Positions 43,072 to 52,062 are shown, numbered from the stretch's first letter. The stretch is DNA of 64,000 bases from Mucilaginibacter mali (GCF_013283875.1 NZ_CP054139.1:1860001-1924000), one strand, 5' to 3'. A program made the numbers and translations. The notes: generated by a model from the letters alone, not told the origin.

Positions 43072-43447
43072 TGGTACTAAAATAACTAAAAACAGGGATA
43101 TTGCTTTTAATTAATTAAAAGGAACACTTGGGGGTGATTATAAATTAGAAGCCCTTGTGCCTGCGACTATGCCTGCGATTTGACTCACCAGGTCTTCGCT
43201 TCGCTGGACCACCCTCTCTTGCCTTTGGCAAAAGAGGGAATTGGATATCCGGCATTGCATTTTCCCTCTTTCCGCAGAGCGGAGAGAGGGTGCCCGGCGA
43301 AGCAACGGGCGGGTGAGTCTACCCGTATACAGGAGCAAATGCGCGTATCAACCCAGATGTTGCCCATTTAAAATTTGAATACTTAGCCATACAGTCAAAT
43401 AAAATTAAAAACCTATTTTTAAACGGTAAAACACAACCATAAACAAA
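43072..43447. other. Intergenic region holding a palindromic repeat
   Basis: Apart from the inverted repeat at 43182-43319 I see no gene or clear promoter box. Short frames on both strands coincide with the palindrome. Confidence 0.5.
43182..43319. repeat. 138-bp palindromic intergenic repeat (GACTCACC...GGTGAGTC)
   Basis: GACTCACC and GGTGAGTC form the ends. Inside, ACCACCCTCTCTTGCC and GAGAGAGGGTGCC mirror each other, with small hairpins (TTGCCTTTGGCAA; CCGCAGAGCGG). It lies between divergent antiporter and aldo/keto reductase genes. Confidence 0.65.
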
Positions 43448-44437
43448 ATGACCTATCTACCATCGGATAAACGATACACAACAATGCAATATCGCCGTTG
43501 CGGCCGCAGCGGCATTAAATTACCGGCTATTTCACTGGGCCTTTGGCACAACTTCGGTGGGGTAGATGTGGAAGAGAATTTCCGCAGCATCCTGCACCTG
43601 GCTTTCGATAGCGGGATAACCCATTTTGACCTGGCCAACAATTACGGACCGCCGCCGGGATCGGCCGAGACCAATTTCGGTAAGATCTTGTCCGAAGATT
43701 TTAAAAACTACCGCGACGAACTCATCATCAGCAGCAAAGCCGGCTATACCATGTGGGATGGCCCTTACGGCGATTGGGGATCGAAAAAATACCTGGTATC
43801 CAGCTTAGATCAAAGCCTGAAACGTATGAAGCTGGATTATGTGGATATCTTCTACCATCACCGCCCTGATCCGGATACCCCGCTTGAAGAAACCATGTCG
43901 GCATTAGACCTGATCGTGCGCCAGGGTAAAGCGTTGTATGCGGGTATTTCGAATTATCCGGCAGATAAAGCAGCGCATGCTATCGCCATACTGAAAGAAC
44001 TGGGCACACCATGTTTAATTCATCAACCTAAATATTCGATGTTTGAACGTTGGGTTGAAGGCGGCCTGCTGGATGTTTTGGGGCAGGAGGGTGTAGGCTG
44101 TATCCCGTTCTCGCCACTGGCGCAAGGTATGCTGACCGATAAATACCTGCATGGTATCCCCGAAGATTCGCGCGCGGCAAGACCAACCGGCTTCCTGAAA
44201 AAGGAAATGCTGACCGACCATAAACTCGGCCAGATAAAAAAACTGAACGAGCTGGCCCAAAAGCGGGGTCAAACTTTAGCCCAAATGGCATTGGCCTGGT
44301 TGCTGAAGGATGAGCGGGTAACCTCGGTACTGATCGGCGCCAGTCGCCCGGCACAACTGGCTGATTCACTGAAATGCCTGGATAATATCGAGTTTTCGGC
44401 CGAAGAATTGGCCCATATTGAAACCATACTGAAATAA
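43448..44437 (+). CDS. Aldo/keto reductase, L-glyceraldehyde 3-phosphate reductase type (YghZ-like)
   Basis: This 329-residue TIM barrel begins MTYLPSDKRYTTMQYRRCGR. It has ISLGLWHNFGGVDVEENF, then THFDLANNYGPPPGSAETNF with the catalytic Asp and Tyr, a Lys in ISSKAGYTMWDG and a His in DIFYHHRPDPDT, and a C-terminal NADPH site SVLIGASRPAQLAD. The N-terminal pattern is that of YghZ/Gpr, which detoxifies L-glyceraldehyde 3-phosphate and methylglyoxal. The Gfo/Idh/MocA gene starts four bases after it. Confidence 0.92.
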   Translation: MTYLPSDKRYTTMQYRRCGRSGIKLPAISLGLWHNFGGVDVEENFRSILHLAFDSGITHFDLANNYGPPPGSAETNFGKILSEDFKNYRDELIISSKAGYTMWDGPYGDWGSKKYLVSSLDQSLKRMKLDYVDIFYHHRPDPDTPLEETMSALDLIVRQGKALYAGISNYPADKAAHAIAILKELGTPCLIHQPKYSMFERWVEGGLLDVLGQEGVGCIPFSPLAQGMLTDKYLHGIPEDSRAARPTGFLKKEMLTDHKLGQIKKLNELAQKRGQTLAQMALAWLLKDERVTSVLIGASRPAQLADSLKCLDNIEFSAEELAHIETILK

Positions 44438-44440
44438 GCC

Positions 44441-45424
44441 ATGGCCAATATTAACTGGGGAATTATAGGTTGCGGCGACGTGACCGAGGTAAAAAGCGGC
44501 CCGGCTTTTAGTAAAGTTGAAGGTAGTAGACTGATAGCCGTTATGCGTCGCGATGCCGAAAAGGCCGCCGACTATGCTGAACGCCATAACGTAGGTAAAT
44601 GGTACAGCGATGCCAATGAACTCATGAGCGATCCGGAGATCAACGCCGTATATATTGCTACGCCGCCGTCATCGCATACGCCTTACGCTTTAGAGGCACT
44701 AAAAAGGGGCCTAAACGTTTACGTTGAAAAACCGGTAACGCTAAACGCTAAAGAAAGCCGCCGCATAGCCGAAGCGCTTAAACATACCGATGCCAAATTA
44801 ACCGTAGCGCATTACCGCCGGGCTGTGCCGATGTTTTTGTATGTAAAGGATCTGCTGGACAGGCAGGTGATAGGCGAGGTGCGCACCGTACAGATCCGTA
44901 TGTGGCAAAGTGCCCGGCCAGCTTTGGTGGCCGAAACAAAGCATCAATGGCGTGTCGACCCTGCTTTGTCGGGCGGTGGTTATTTTCATGATCTGGCCCC
45001 GCACCAATTAGATCTGATGCTATACTATTTCGGCCAGCCGCAAAAGTATCACGGCTATGCTTTAAACCAATCGGGTCAAAACAAGGCCGACGACCATGTT
45101 TGCGGGCAAATTGTGTTTAAAAACCAGGTGGTTGTAAACGGATCGTGGTGCTTTAACGTAGCCCAAAATGAAGTAGTGGATAGTTGCGAGATAGTAGGTA
45201 CCAAGGGGAAGATCAGCTTCCCGTTTTTTGGTAAAACGGTAAACTGGCATAACGAAGCCGAACAACATACCGAAGAGTTTATACATCCGCAGCATATCCA
45301 GCAGCCGCATATTACCAATATTGTGGCCTATTTTAACAATAAGCGGTCTAATCCCTGTTCGATAGAAGAAGCGATTGTGCTGATGGATATCATGGATGCC
45401 TTTACGGGCAAAACGGGCGTTTAA
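44441..45424 (+). CDS. Gfo/Idh/MocA family oxidoreductase
   Basis: This 327-residue protein has an N-terminal Rossmann fold (WGIIGCGDVTEVKSGPAF), the family signature VYVEKPVTLNAKESR with the conserved Lys, and the C-terminal alpha/beta domain (GGGYFHDLAPHQLDLMLYYF). It oxidises or reduces a sugar or inositol-like substrate with NAD(P). It follows the aldo/keto reductase by three bases and is likely cotranscribed, suggesting a shared role in sugar or carbonyl metabolism. Confidence 0.93.
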   Translation: MANINWGIIGCGDVTEVKSGPAFSKVEGSRLIAVMRRDAEKAADYAERHNVGKWYSDANELMSDPEINAVYIATPPSSHTPYALEALKRGLNVYVEKPVTLNAKESRRIAEALKHTDAKLTVAHYRRAVPMFLYVKDLLDRQVIGEVRTVQIRMWQSARPALVAETKHQWRVDPALSGGGYFHDLAPHQLDLMLYYFGQPQKYHGYALNQSGQNKADDHVCGQIVFKNQVVVNGSWCFNVAQNEVVDSCEIVGTKGKISFPFFGKTVNWHNEAEQHTEEFIHPQHIQQPHITNIVAYFNNKRSNPCSIEEAIVLMDIMDAFTGKTGV

Positions 45425-45446
45425 TTTACTTTAGGATGAATAATTA

Positions 45447-45479
45447 ATTGCGTTACAAAAATTATATTATCTATTTTCG
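45447..45479 (+). promoter_or_regulatory. Promoter of the DUF2911 gene
   Basis: ATTG (45447-45450) and TATTTTCG (45472-45479, 7 of 8 to TAnnTTTG) are 21 bases apart. The expected start point is about 15 bases before the ATG at 45500. Confidence 0.4.
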
Positions 45480-45499
45480 TTTCAAACAAACAAAGAACA

Positions 45500-46015
45500 A
45501 TGAAAAGATTATTTTTCCTAACACTGATCACCGGTTTTATCTGTTCGGCCATCGGTGCATCGGCACAGCAAAAAAAAGAAAGGCCAAGTCCGGCTGATAC
45601 AGTTAAAGCTACCACTAAGCAAGGTGTTGATATCAGCATCGCTTACAGCCAGCCAGGCATTAAGGGCCGTACCCTGGGTAAAGAAATTGCTACTTATGGC
45701 CAGCTTTGGCGCACCGGGGCTAACGAGCAAACTGCTATCACCGTTAGCAAGGATGTAAAGGTTGAAGGTAACGACCTGCCAGCTGGTAAATACAGCATCT
45801 GGTCTATCCCCGGCGAAAAGGAGTGGACCATCATCATCAACAAAAATACTACCAACTGGGGTACCAATCATGATGAGCCGAGCGACTTGTTCAAGTTCAC
45901 CGTGAAAACCCAAAAAGCTAAGAAATTTGCCGAGCGTTTTAAATTCGCTATCGATAAATCGGGCAAGGTTTCATTCGTATGGGGCGATGCGCTGGTTGAG
46001 TTTATGGTTAAATAA
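45500..46015 (+). CDS. DUF2911 family secreted protein
   Basis: This 171-residue protein has a signal peptide (1-23, ending GASAQ). The body matches DUF2911: ISIAYSQPGIKGRTLGKEI, YGQLWRTGANEQTAITVSKD, LPAGKYSIWSIPGEKEWTII and NTTNWGTNHDE. It is periplasmic or outer-membrane associated in Bacteroidota, function unknown. It has its own promoter and ends at a bidirectional terminator. Confidence 0.9.
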   Translation: MKRLFFLTLITGFICSAIGASAQQKKERPSPADTVKATTKQGVDISIAYSQPGIKGRTLGKEIATYGQLWRTGANEQTAITVSKDVKVEGNDLPAGKYSIWSIPGEKEWTIIINKNTTNWGTNHDEPSDLFKFTVKTQKAKKFAERFKFAIDKSGKVSFVWGDALVEFMVK

Positions 46016-46037
46016 ACTGCCGGGAACGATATTTAAT

Positions 46038-46067
46038 AAGAAAGCCGCTTGTTTGAGCGGCTTTCTT
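46038..46067. terminator. 12-bp stem-loop, bidirectional terminator
   Basis: AAGAAAGCCGCT-TGTTTG-AGCGGCTTTCTT lies between the convergent DUF2911 and DUF6496 genes, with T-rich sequence after it. It can serve both. Confidence 0.8.
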
Positions 46068-46071
46068 GCTT

Positions 46072-46248
46072 TTAGTCTTTTTTCTTTGGCACTTTAGCGC
46101 CTTCCTTTCGTGCCTCGGACAGGCCGATGGCTATTGCTTGTTTTTTGGAGGTTACCTTTTTACCGCTTCCGCTTTTTAGCGTACCCTTGTGCATCTCGTG
46201 CATGGTCTTCTCAACCTTTTCTCCTGCTTTTTCCGAATACTTTGCCAT
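46072..46248 (-). CDS. Small basic DUF6496-like protein
   Basis: This 58-residue protein was read directly from the leftward strand: it starts MAKYSEKAGEKVEKTMHEM and continues HKGTLKSGSGKKVTSKKQAI before ending KVPKKKD. It is lysine-rich with a TSKKQAIAIGLSEARK segment, the pattern of the short DUF6496 proteins common in proteobacteria and Bacteroidota. It is probably nucleic-acid associated; function is not established. It shares the terminator with DUF2911. Confidence 0.8.
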   Translation of the reverse strand: MAKYSEKAGEKVEKTMHEMHKGTLKSGSGKKVTSKKQAIAIGLSEARKEGAKVPKKKD

Positions 46249-46338
46249 TTTGTAGATGTTTAGTATTTAATCGAAGCAAAATCCCGGCCAGAAAAACACG
46301 ATAGCGCAGTTTGGGATAAAGTCATTATTCTGGTATAT

Positions 46339-46485
46339 TTTGGCTAAAGCCACTTGGGTATCGCATTATTCCGTCCCATAAATAGGACGGCAATGAATTG
46401 GGGTTTAGATAAACCGCTATTAATTAATTGCCGTTGGCTTTAGCTAACGGATAGGGAAATGCAATATCGGGCTTTAGCCCAATAA
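46339..46485. repeat. Intergenic repeat region (GGCTTTAGC / TTGGCTAAAGCC type)
   Basis: TTGGCTAAAGCCAC, TTGGCTTTAGCTAACGG and GGGCTTTAGCCC are related inverted units. A CCGTCC/GGACGG hairpin (about 46370-46389) lies between. No gene is present. Confidence 0.5.
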
Positions 46486-46486
46486 G

Positions 46487-47134
46487 TTACACCACCTGCT
46501 CCAGCGCATCCACATCAACCGAATTAATGAGTTTTAAATGTTCGGTGACCTTCTCCACCGGCCAATCCCACCAGGCAATTTTAAGCAGGCGGGCAGTGGT
46601 CTTATCATCAAACCGCTTACGAATCACTTTGGCCGGGTTACCGCCTACAATCGCATAGTCGGGCACATCTTTAGTAACTACCGATTTGCTGGCTATTACC
46701 GCGCCATGACCTATCTTAATGCCGGGCATTATCAGCGATTGATAACCCAGCCAAACATCGTTGCCAATTACGGTATCGCCCTTGTGTGGGTATTTTTGAG
46801 TGAGGTCCACCCCTTCGTTTATTTTTTCCCAGCCGTTCTCAAATATGGCAAACGGGAAGGTGGAGATCGGTTCGATTTGGTGGTTAGCGCCGTTCATAAT
46901 AAACTGTACGCCCGAGGCGATGGCGCAAAACTTGCCGATGATGAGCTTATCGCCCAGCATATCAAAATGATATAACACATTGTTCTCAAAGGCCAGCGGA
47001 TCGTCGCTATCGTCGTAATAAGTATAATCGCCCACCTCGATATTTTTGCGGGTGATGATATTTTTAAGAAAGATCAGCTTACGGTATTCCTTCATCGGGT
47101 ACAGTGCGTTCGGGTCAGGGCCTTGTGCTTGCAT
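46487..47134 (-). CDS. Vat-type xenobiotic O-acetyltransferase (hexapeptide repeat)
   Basis: From the ATG at 47134 this has 215 residues, the normal length for the family, beginning MQAQGPDPNALYPMKEYRKL. It has VGDYTYYDDSDDP, KLIIGKFCAIASGVQFIMNG, then NHQ with the catalytic His, and IGNDVWLGYQSLIMPGIKIG with left-handed beta-helix repeats. It ends with the WWDWP motif. The family acetylates streptogramin A, chloramphenicol-like or other alcohols. An upstream ATG at 47206 would add 24 basic residues and is rejected. Whether it gives resistance here is unknown; chromosomal Vat-like enzymes are common. Confidence 0.9.
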   Translation of the reverse strand: MQAQGPDPNALYPMKEYRKLIFLKNIITRKNIEVGDYTYYDDSDDPLAFENNVLYHFDMLGDKLIIGKFCAIASGVQFIMNGANHQIEPISTFPFAIFENGWEKINEGVDLTQKYPHKGDTVIGNDVWLGYQSLIMPGIKIGHGAVIASKSVVTKDVPDYAIVGGNPAKVIRKRFDDKTTARLLKIAWWDWPVEKVTEHLKLINSVDVDALEQVV

Positions 47135-47208
47135 AGGTGTTGATGTTTTGCTTATTAAAAATATAGTTTTAAGCCGATAAAGCCTTAGCTTTATTTTTTT
47201 ATACATCT

Positions 47209-48078
47209 ATGGAAAAAATATCTGAAACCGATCTGATCCTGAACGCCGATGGTAGCATTTATCACTTAAACCTGCTGCCCGAAGATATTGCCGACACCGT
47301 GATCACCGTTGGCGACCCCGACCGTGTAGGCGAGGTGAGCAAACATTTTGATACCATCGAACTAAAAAAAGGCAAGCGTGAGTTTATTACGCATACCGGC
47401 ACGCTTTCGGGCAAACGGATCACGGTACTATCAACCGGTATTGGTACAGATAATATAGATATTGTATTTAACGAACTGGACGCGCTGGTGAATATCGATC
47501 TCAAGACCAGGATGGTAAATAGTCAGTTGCGTAGTCTTAATATCATCCGCATCGGTACTTCGGGCGCGGTACAAGCGGATATTCCGGTAGATAGTCTGCT
47601 GGTATCTGAAGGTGCCTTTGGACTTGATGCTTTGATGCATTATTATATGCAGGATATGATGGATGAGGAGAAGCTGCTGCTCACCGCTTTTATATCAGCG
47701 CTGCCTCCTTATGGCCTTAAACCCTATTTTGCACCTGCCGGAGGCAGGCTGTTAGCTAAGCTGGCGCATGATCTGCCGCAGGGTATTACCATCACCGCTC
47801 CGGGCTTTTACGCGCCACAGGGCAGGCAGGTGAGGGCGCAATCCTTAACCCCGGGATTGATGGAAAGTATACAGCAATTTAATTACGCTGGGAAACGCAT
47901 CACTAACCTTGAAATGGAGACGGCCGGCATTTACGGCCTTGCCGCGAGTTTAGGGCACCAGGCTGTTTCGTTTAACGTGATACTGGCCAACCGTGCTAAT
48001 CATGTATTTAGTAAAGACCCATCTGGCGTGATGGAAAAATATATTGGCGAAATACTGCAGCGCATTGTTTCGGCTTAA
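47209..48078 (+). CDS. Nucleoside phosphorylase (uridine phosphorylase-like)
   Basis: This 289-residue protein has ITVGDPDRVGEVSKHFD, IRIGTSGAVQADIPVDSLL (phosphate/nucleoside site) and TNLEMETAGIYGLAASLGH, the PNP/UDP family I signature. It cleaves nucleosides with phosphate to base plus ribose 1-phosphate for salvage. It is divergent from the Vat-type gene and 47 bp before the AI-2E family gene. Confidence 0.92.
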   Translation: MEKISETDLILNADGSIYHLNLLPEDIADTVITVGDPDRVGEVSKHFDTIELKKGKREFITHTGTLSGKRITVLSTGIGTDNIDIVFNELDALVNIDLKTRMVNSQLRSLNIIRIGTSGAVQADIPVDSLLVSEGAFGLDALMHYYMQDMMDEEKLLLTAFISALPPYGLKPYFAPAGGRLLAKLAHDLPQGITITAPGFYAPQGRQVRAQSLTPGLMESIQQFNYAGKRITNLEMETAGIYGLAASLGHQAVSFNVILANRANHVFSKDPSGVMEKYIGEILQRIVSA

Positions 48079-48125
48079 AACTAATCATATATCTTAGCGT
48101 TTAACTGCTGATCAAAAATCACTGC

Positions 48126-49220
48126 ATGACGACAAAAAAACTTATCGCTCCTTTTTACGAACGCCTTTCCCTGGTACTTATCGGTATCCTTTCGCTGGGA
48201 TATTTAATATATGCCGGCAAGGAAGTGCTGGACCCCATGATGTTCGGCTTTCTGTTTGCCATATTGCTGTTGCCGGTAAGCAGTTTCTTCGAGCGTAAGT
48301 TGCGTATGCCCCGCAGTATGGCATCGTTCCTGTCGGTTATTTTAATGGTGTTGTTTATTACAGGAATAGTTTACCTGGTGGGTACGCAATTATCACAATT
48401 AAGTAACGATTGGCCTTTGTTACAAAAGCAGTTGGCAAGTGCCGTAGATAAGATACAAGCTTTTATAAGAGACAAATTTCATTACAGCAGGACCAAGCAA
48501 ACCAATTACCTGCGTGATAACACGAAAGATTTGGTGGCATCGGGCGCCGATATACTAACATCCACCTTTGGCGCGGTATCATCGCTATTGTTGTTTTACG
48601 TGTTCATTATCATATTTACATTTTTTGTGCTTTTCTATCGCCGTTTGCTGATACGGTTTTTGGTATGGGTGTTCGGGCATGACAATGAAGCACTGGTTTT
48701 TGACATTGCCGAAAATGTGCAGAAGATCATCAGGCAATATATTTCCGGCCTGCTGATCGAGATGCTGATCGTATCAATAGTGGCCTGCGTAGTGTTCGAG
48801 TTGTTAGGCGTTCACTATGCCATATTATTGGGCATCATTACGGGGCTGTTCAATATCATCCCGTACATTGGTATCTTTTCGGCTTTGCTGCTGAGTTCGC
48901 TGATCACCTTTGCTACGGGCGATGCTACAAATACACTGTTTGTGGCTATTAGTGTATTGGGTATCCATATTGTCGATTCTAATTTTTTATTGCCTGCCGT
49001 AGTAGGAAAGAAAGTGCAGCTTAACGCCCTGATCACTTTTATTGGGATTGTGATTGGCGAAATGCTCTGGGGCTTATCGGGCATGTTCCTTTCTATCCCT
49101 ACCATCGCCATACTAAAGATCATCTTCGACAGGATAGAAAGCCTGAAGCCATGGGGCTTTTTGTTAGGCGGGGAATACGAATATAAAAAATCAGCTGAAA
49201 AAGCGATGAAGACGGAGTGA
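48126..49220 (+). CDS. AI-2E family transporter
   Basis: This 364-residue protein has about eight membrane helices, with paired N-terminal helices (LIGILSLGYLIYAGKEVLDPM, FLFAILLLPVSSFFERKLRM). The conserved segment FELLGVHYAILLGIITGLF is followed by the family signature NIIPYIGIFSALLLS, and IGIVIGEMLWGLSGMFLSIP lies near the end. Members include TqsA and Na+/H+ antiporters; the substrate here is unknown. Same strand as the nucleoside phosphorylase. Confidence 0.9.
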   Translation: MTTKKLIAPFYERLSLVLIGILSLGYLIYAGKEVLDPMMFGFLFAILLLPVSSFFERKLRMPRSMASFLSVILMVLFITGIVYLVGTQLSQLSNDWPLLQKQLASAVDKIQAFIRDKFHYSRTKQTNYLRDNTKDLVASGADILTSTFGAVSSLLLFYVFIIIFTFFVLFYRRLLIRFLVWVFGHDNEALVFDIAENVQKIIRQYISGLLIEMLIVSIVACVVFELLGVHYAILLGIITGLFNIIPYIGIFSALLLSSLITFATGDATNTLFVAISVLGIHIVDSNFLLPAVVGKKVQLNALITFIGIVIGEMLWGLSGMFLSIPTIAILKIIFDRIESLKPWGFLLGGEYEYKKSAEKAMKTE

Positions 49221-49289
49221 GCCCCCCGACCCCCTAAAGGGGGAGTGAGTTTGCAGATGTGCAAATTTGCAGATGCCTAAATGCGGATA

Positions 49290-50147
49290 TTACACTGGCA
49301 CCAAAGCCCAGCTTTCGCGGATCTTACCAATTTTGGCGGCTTGTTTGATTAGTCCTGTAACATCGGCCAACCCTACGTATTTTAACGATGACATTTCGTT
49401 CCAAAGGCGGTCGGCTATTTTATGAACCTTAAACCCGCAATCCTTAAAAAAAACTTCAGCCTGGTCAAAGCTGTCAAATTTGTTCTCTTCCACGTTATGC
49501 GCTTGCAAAAAGGCGCTAAAATGATCGTTAGCGTTATCGACAGGGATATCCTTTTTGATATAAATATCAGCGTTGATCCAGTATCCGCCACGTTCGGTTA
49601 AAATGCGGTGAATGATCTGGCATAGCCGTTTTTTTTCATCGCTGTTCAGGTAAACCAGTAAGCCTTCATTTATAATATTTACCGGCCCGGGAGGCAGTTT
49701 ATCTACATATTGCCTGAAGGTTTCCTCATCAAGCGCATTCATGGGCAGGGTAAGCAGGGTTCCTTTCAGGGTAAGTTTCTGGCCGGATACCAATTCTTCG
49801 GTTAACTGTTTTTTGGTTTCAATTACTTCGGGCAGGTCGGTATCAATATAGGCAACGTCTGGATTGTTAACCGCAAGGTGCAGGCCGCGAAATGAAAACC
49901 CCGAGGATATTTCCAGAATGTTTTTCCCACCCACGCTTGCTAAAAGATTATCTATCGATTTATAACGCTGTTCGAAATGGAAGAGGCGTTTTAAAAAATG
50001 TTCATTACGGGTGTTTTTATCAAGGATGTTCAATGTGCCATCGCCCCAAACCAATTCCACTGCATCGGCAATAAAAGGGATATTGGTTAAACCCTTCATT
50101 AATAAAAGGCTTTTTGCCGATGGGCTGATAGAACTGTAATCGCGCAT
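49290..50147 (-). CDS. Class I SAM-dependent methyltransferase, leucine-carboxyl/Tcmp-like
   Basis: This protein has 285 residues. The SAM region is NILEISSGFSFRGLHLAVNN with an acidic residue after strand 2 (VAYIDTDLPEVIETKK), and INEGLLVYLNSDEKKRLC matches the LCM/TcmP-type group that methylates carboxyl or hydroxyl groups of small molecules. It has no signal peptide. The partner substrate is unknown. It is convergent with the AI-2E gene, isolated, and weakly similar to polyketide O-methyltransferases. Confidence 0.82.
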   Translation of the reverse strand: MRDYSSISPSAKSLLLMKGLTNIPFIADAVELVWGDGTLNILDKNTRNEHFLKRLFHFEQRYKSIDNLLASVGGKNILEISSGFSFRGLHLAVNNPDVAYIDTDLPEVIETKKQLTEELVSGQKLTLKGTLLTLPMNALDEETFRQYVDKLPPGPVNIINEGLLVYLNSDEKKRLCQIIHRILTERGGYWINADIYIKKDIPVDNANDHFSAFLQAHNVEENKFDSFDQAEVFFKDCGFKVHKIADRLWNEMSSLKYVGLADVTGLIKQAAKIGKIRESWALVPV

Positions 50148-50268
50148 GGTAGATTGCAGCCGCGCATTAGTATTATAATGTAAAACTCACATTAATTTTA
50201 TAATGCACAGGTATTTTTGATGTTAGAATATTAATGCCCGCAATGGCAATCCCCAAAGCTACAATAAT

Positions 50269-50436
50269 ATGTCAGCGGACAATATAAATATACCAAAAAA
50301 ACACAAGTGCAACAAATGTGGTAACACATTGGATACCCGTTTACGCCGCGGCATGTTTGTAAAAACATTTCTGTTTTGGCTTCCCTTAAAACGGTATTTT
50401 TGCACCAAATGCCTGCGCACCAAGTATGTGCTTTAA
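50269..50436 (+). CDS. Small zinc-ribbon protein with one hydrophobic segment
   Basis: This 55-residue protein was read directly: KHKCNKCGNTLDTRLRR, then a hydrophobic GMFVKTFLFWLP, then RYFCTKCLRTKYVL. The two C-x-x-C pairs form a zinc ribbon with a hydrophobic stretch between. It lies 19 bp before the phosphodiesterase gene. No function is known; short zinc-ribbon proteins of this size are common in Sphingobacteriaceae. Confidence 0.65.
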   Translation: MSADNINIPKKHKCNKCGNTLDTRLRRGMFVKTFLFWLPLKRYFCTKCLRTKYVL

Positions 50437-50455
50437 TATAAGCAGGCTTGTATAG

Positions 50456-51412
50456 ATGATACAGATAAAAAAGAGCGGGTTTACATTGTTCTTGTGTTTT
50501 AACGCTTTTGCCATTTTTGCCCAGGTTAAGCCAAGGCCTGCATTTAATATAGTGCCGCTCGGGGTTTTGGGCGGCATTAATGAAAGTAACTTATCGGCGT
50601 ATATGGTTGCACCTTACGATAGCAAACAATATGTTTGTCTTGATGCCGGTACCTTAAACGCCGGTATTGAAAAGGCCATTGCAAACCATGTTTTTACGGT
50701 ACCGGCCAACCAGGTATTAAAGCAATATATAAAAGGATATCTCATCTCGCACTCGCATTTAGACCACTTAGCGGGGATGATCATCAACTCGCCCGAGGAT
50801 ACCGCCAAAAACATTTATGCCTTTGTCGATTGTATCAGCGTATTGAAAAACAATTACTTCACCTGGAAAAGTTGGGCTAATTTCGCTAACGAGGGCGAGG
50901 CGCCGGCCTTGGGTAAATATCATTACCAGGCGTTAACACCGGGCAGAGAGACCGCGCTGGATAACACCGCCATGCAGGTTACTGCTTTCCCGTTAAGCCA
51001 TTCTAACCTTACCAGTACGGCCTTCCTGCTAAAAAATAAGGATAGCTACCTGCTTTATTTAGGCGATACTGGTTGCGACGAATTGGAGAAGAGCCATAAC
51101 CTGCAATCGCTTTGGCGGGAGGTAGCACCCTTGGTAAGATCACATCAGCTAAAGGCGATAATGATAGAAGTTTCGTTCCCCAACGATCAACCTGATAAAA
51201 GTCTTTTCGGCCACTTAACGCCACGCTTGCTTGCGCAGGAACTGAACGTACTGGTCGGTTATGCGGGAAGTGTTAAGGATCTTAATATCGTGGTAACGCA
51301 TTTGAAGCCGCCTGCCAATCATATCCAAAAAATTAAGCAGCAATTGCAAGCGGGCAATAAATTAGGCGTAAAGCTGATCTTTCCGCAGCAGGGTGTTCCG
51401 TTAAATTTTTAG
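50456..51412 (+). CDS. Class II 3',5'-cyclic-nucleotide phosphodiesterase (secreted MBL fold)
   Basis: This protein has 318 residues and a signal peptide (about 1-24, ending FAQV). The metal-binding motif HSHLDHLAG fits HxHxDH. Further ligands are in TAFPLSHSN (His), YLGDTGCDELE (Asp) and VVTHLKPP (His). The PDEII pattern (IVPLGVLGGINESNLSAYMV) points to cAMP/cGMP phosphodiesterases such as CpdP and yeast Pde1. Being exported, it may scavenge cyclic nucleotides outside the cell. Zinc-ribbon and PDE genes are adjacent on one strand. Confidence 0.88.
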   Translation: MIQIKKSGFTLFLCFNAFAIFAQVKPRPAFNIVPLGVLGGINESNLSAYMVAPYDSKQYVCLDAGTLNAGIEKAIANHVFTVPANQVLKQYIKGYLISHSHLDHLAGMIINSPEDTAKNIYAFVDCISVLKNNYFTWKSWANFANEGEAPALGKYHYQALTPGRETALDNTAMQVTAFPLSHSNLTSTAFLLKNKDSYLLYLGDTGCDELEKSHNLQSLWREVAPLVRSHQLKAIMIEVSFPNDQPDKSLFGHLTPRLLAQELNVLVGYAGSVKDLNIVVTHLKPPANHIQKIKQQLQAGNKLGVKLIFPQQGVPLNF

Positions 51413-51462
51413 TCAATATTTAATTGCACTGTTTTCTATTCCACCTTAGGGGGCAAGGGGGA

Positions 51463-52062
51463 TTAACTGTCGCTCAATATATCCAGGCAGTCTTTACTTA
51501 GCAGTTTTAGCCGCTCATCTAAAGTGTTTAACGAAGCGGTGTCCCCCATGTTTTTATACAAGGTTTTGATTATGGTAAGCGTATCATCGCTGGGATCGCA
51601 GGCCTGGGCTATTTCCAAATTTTGCAGGGCTTTAGTAGCGGCTGTTTTATAGTCGGCCTTTATTTTGTTGTAAGCGGGCGTACCGGGTTTAGTGGCCGAA
51701 AGTTTGGTAAACAGATCGTTAGCAGGGACAAGGTAAATATACCCCAAAGCCCGGTGCGCTACATAATAATGCGGTTCGGCGGCAATTACTTTTTCATAAT
51801 AGGGTGTAGCCCTTTCGGGCTGGTCCTGGTCTTCGTACAATTTGGCCAGGCTGTTGTAAAAGCTAATGCGCGATTTGGGCGGCAGCTTATCAACACTGTC
51901 CAAAAGGGCTATTCCTGCATCAAGCGATTCGGCATGTTCACCCTGTAAGCGCAATAGATTGAAATCAAGGTATTGCTCGTAAGCTGTTTTTGATGGGGAT
52001 TGTGCATAAAGCGAAACGCTTGCAAAAATCAGTGTAGCTAACAGGCAGAGTTTTTTTAGCAT
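51463..52062 (-). CDS. Secreted TPR protein
   Basis: This 199-residue protein has a signal peptide (1-20, ending SLYAQ) and about three to four tetratricopeptide-like helical pairs (LAKLYEDQDQPERATPYYEK, AHRALGYIYLVPANDLF, AATKALQNLEIAQACDPSDD). It is 17 bp downstream of folC on the same strand. It is likely a periplasmic scaffold; partner unknown. Confidence 0.8.
   Translation of the reverse strand: MLKKLCLLATLIFASVSLYAQSPSKTAYEQYLDFNLLRLQGEHAESLDAGIALLDSVDKLPPKSRISFYNSLAKLYEDQDQPERATPYYEKVIAAEPHYYVAHRALGYIYLVPANDLFTKLSATKPGTPAYNKIKADYKTAATKALQNLEIAQACDPSDDTLTIIKTLYKNMGDTASLNTLDERLKLLSKDCLDILSDS

Noticed and set aside
43138..43371. Frames of 60-66 codons on both strands
   Set aside because: They coincide with the 138-bp palindrome and have no start context or homology pattern.
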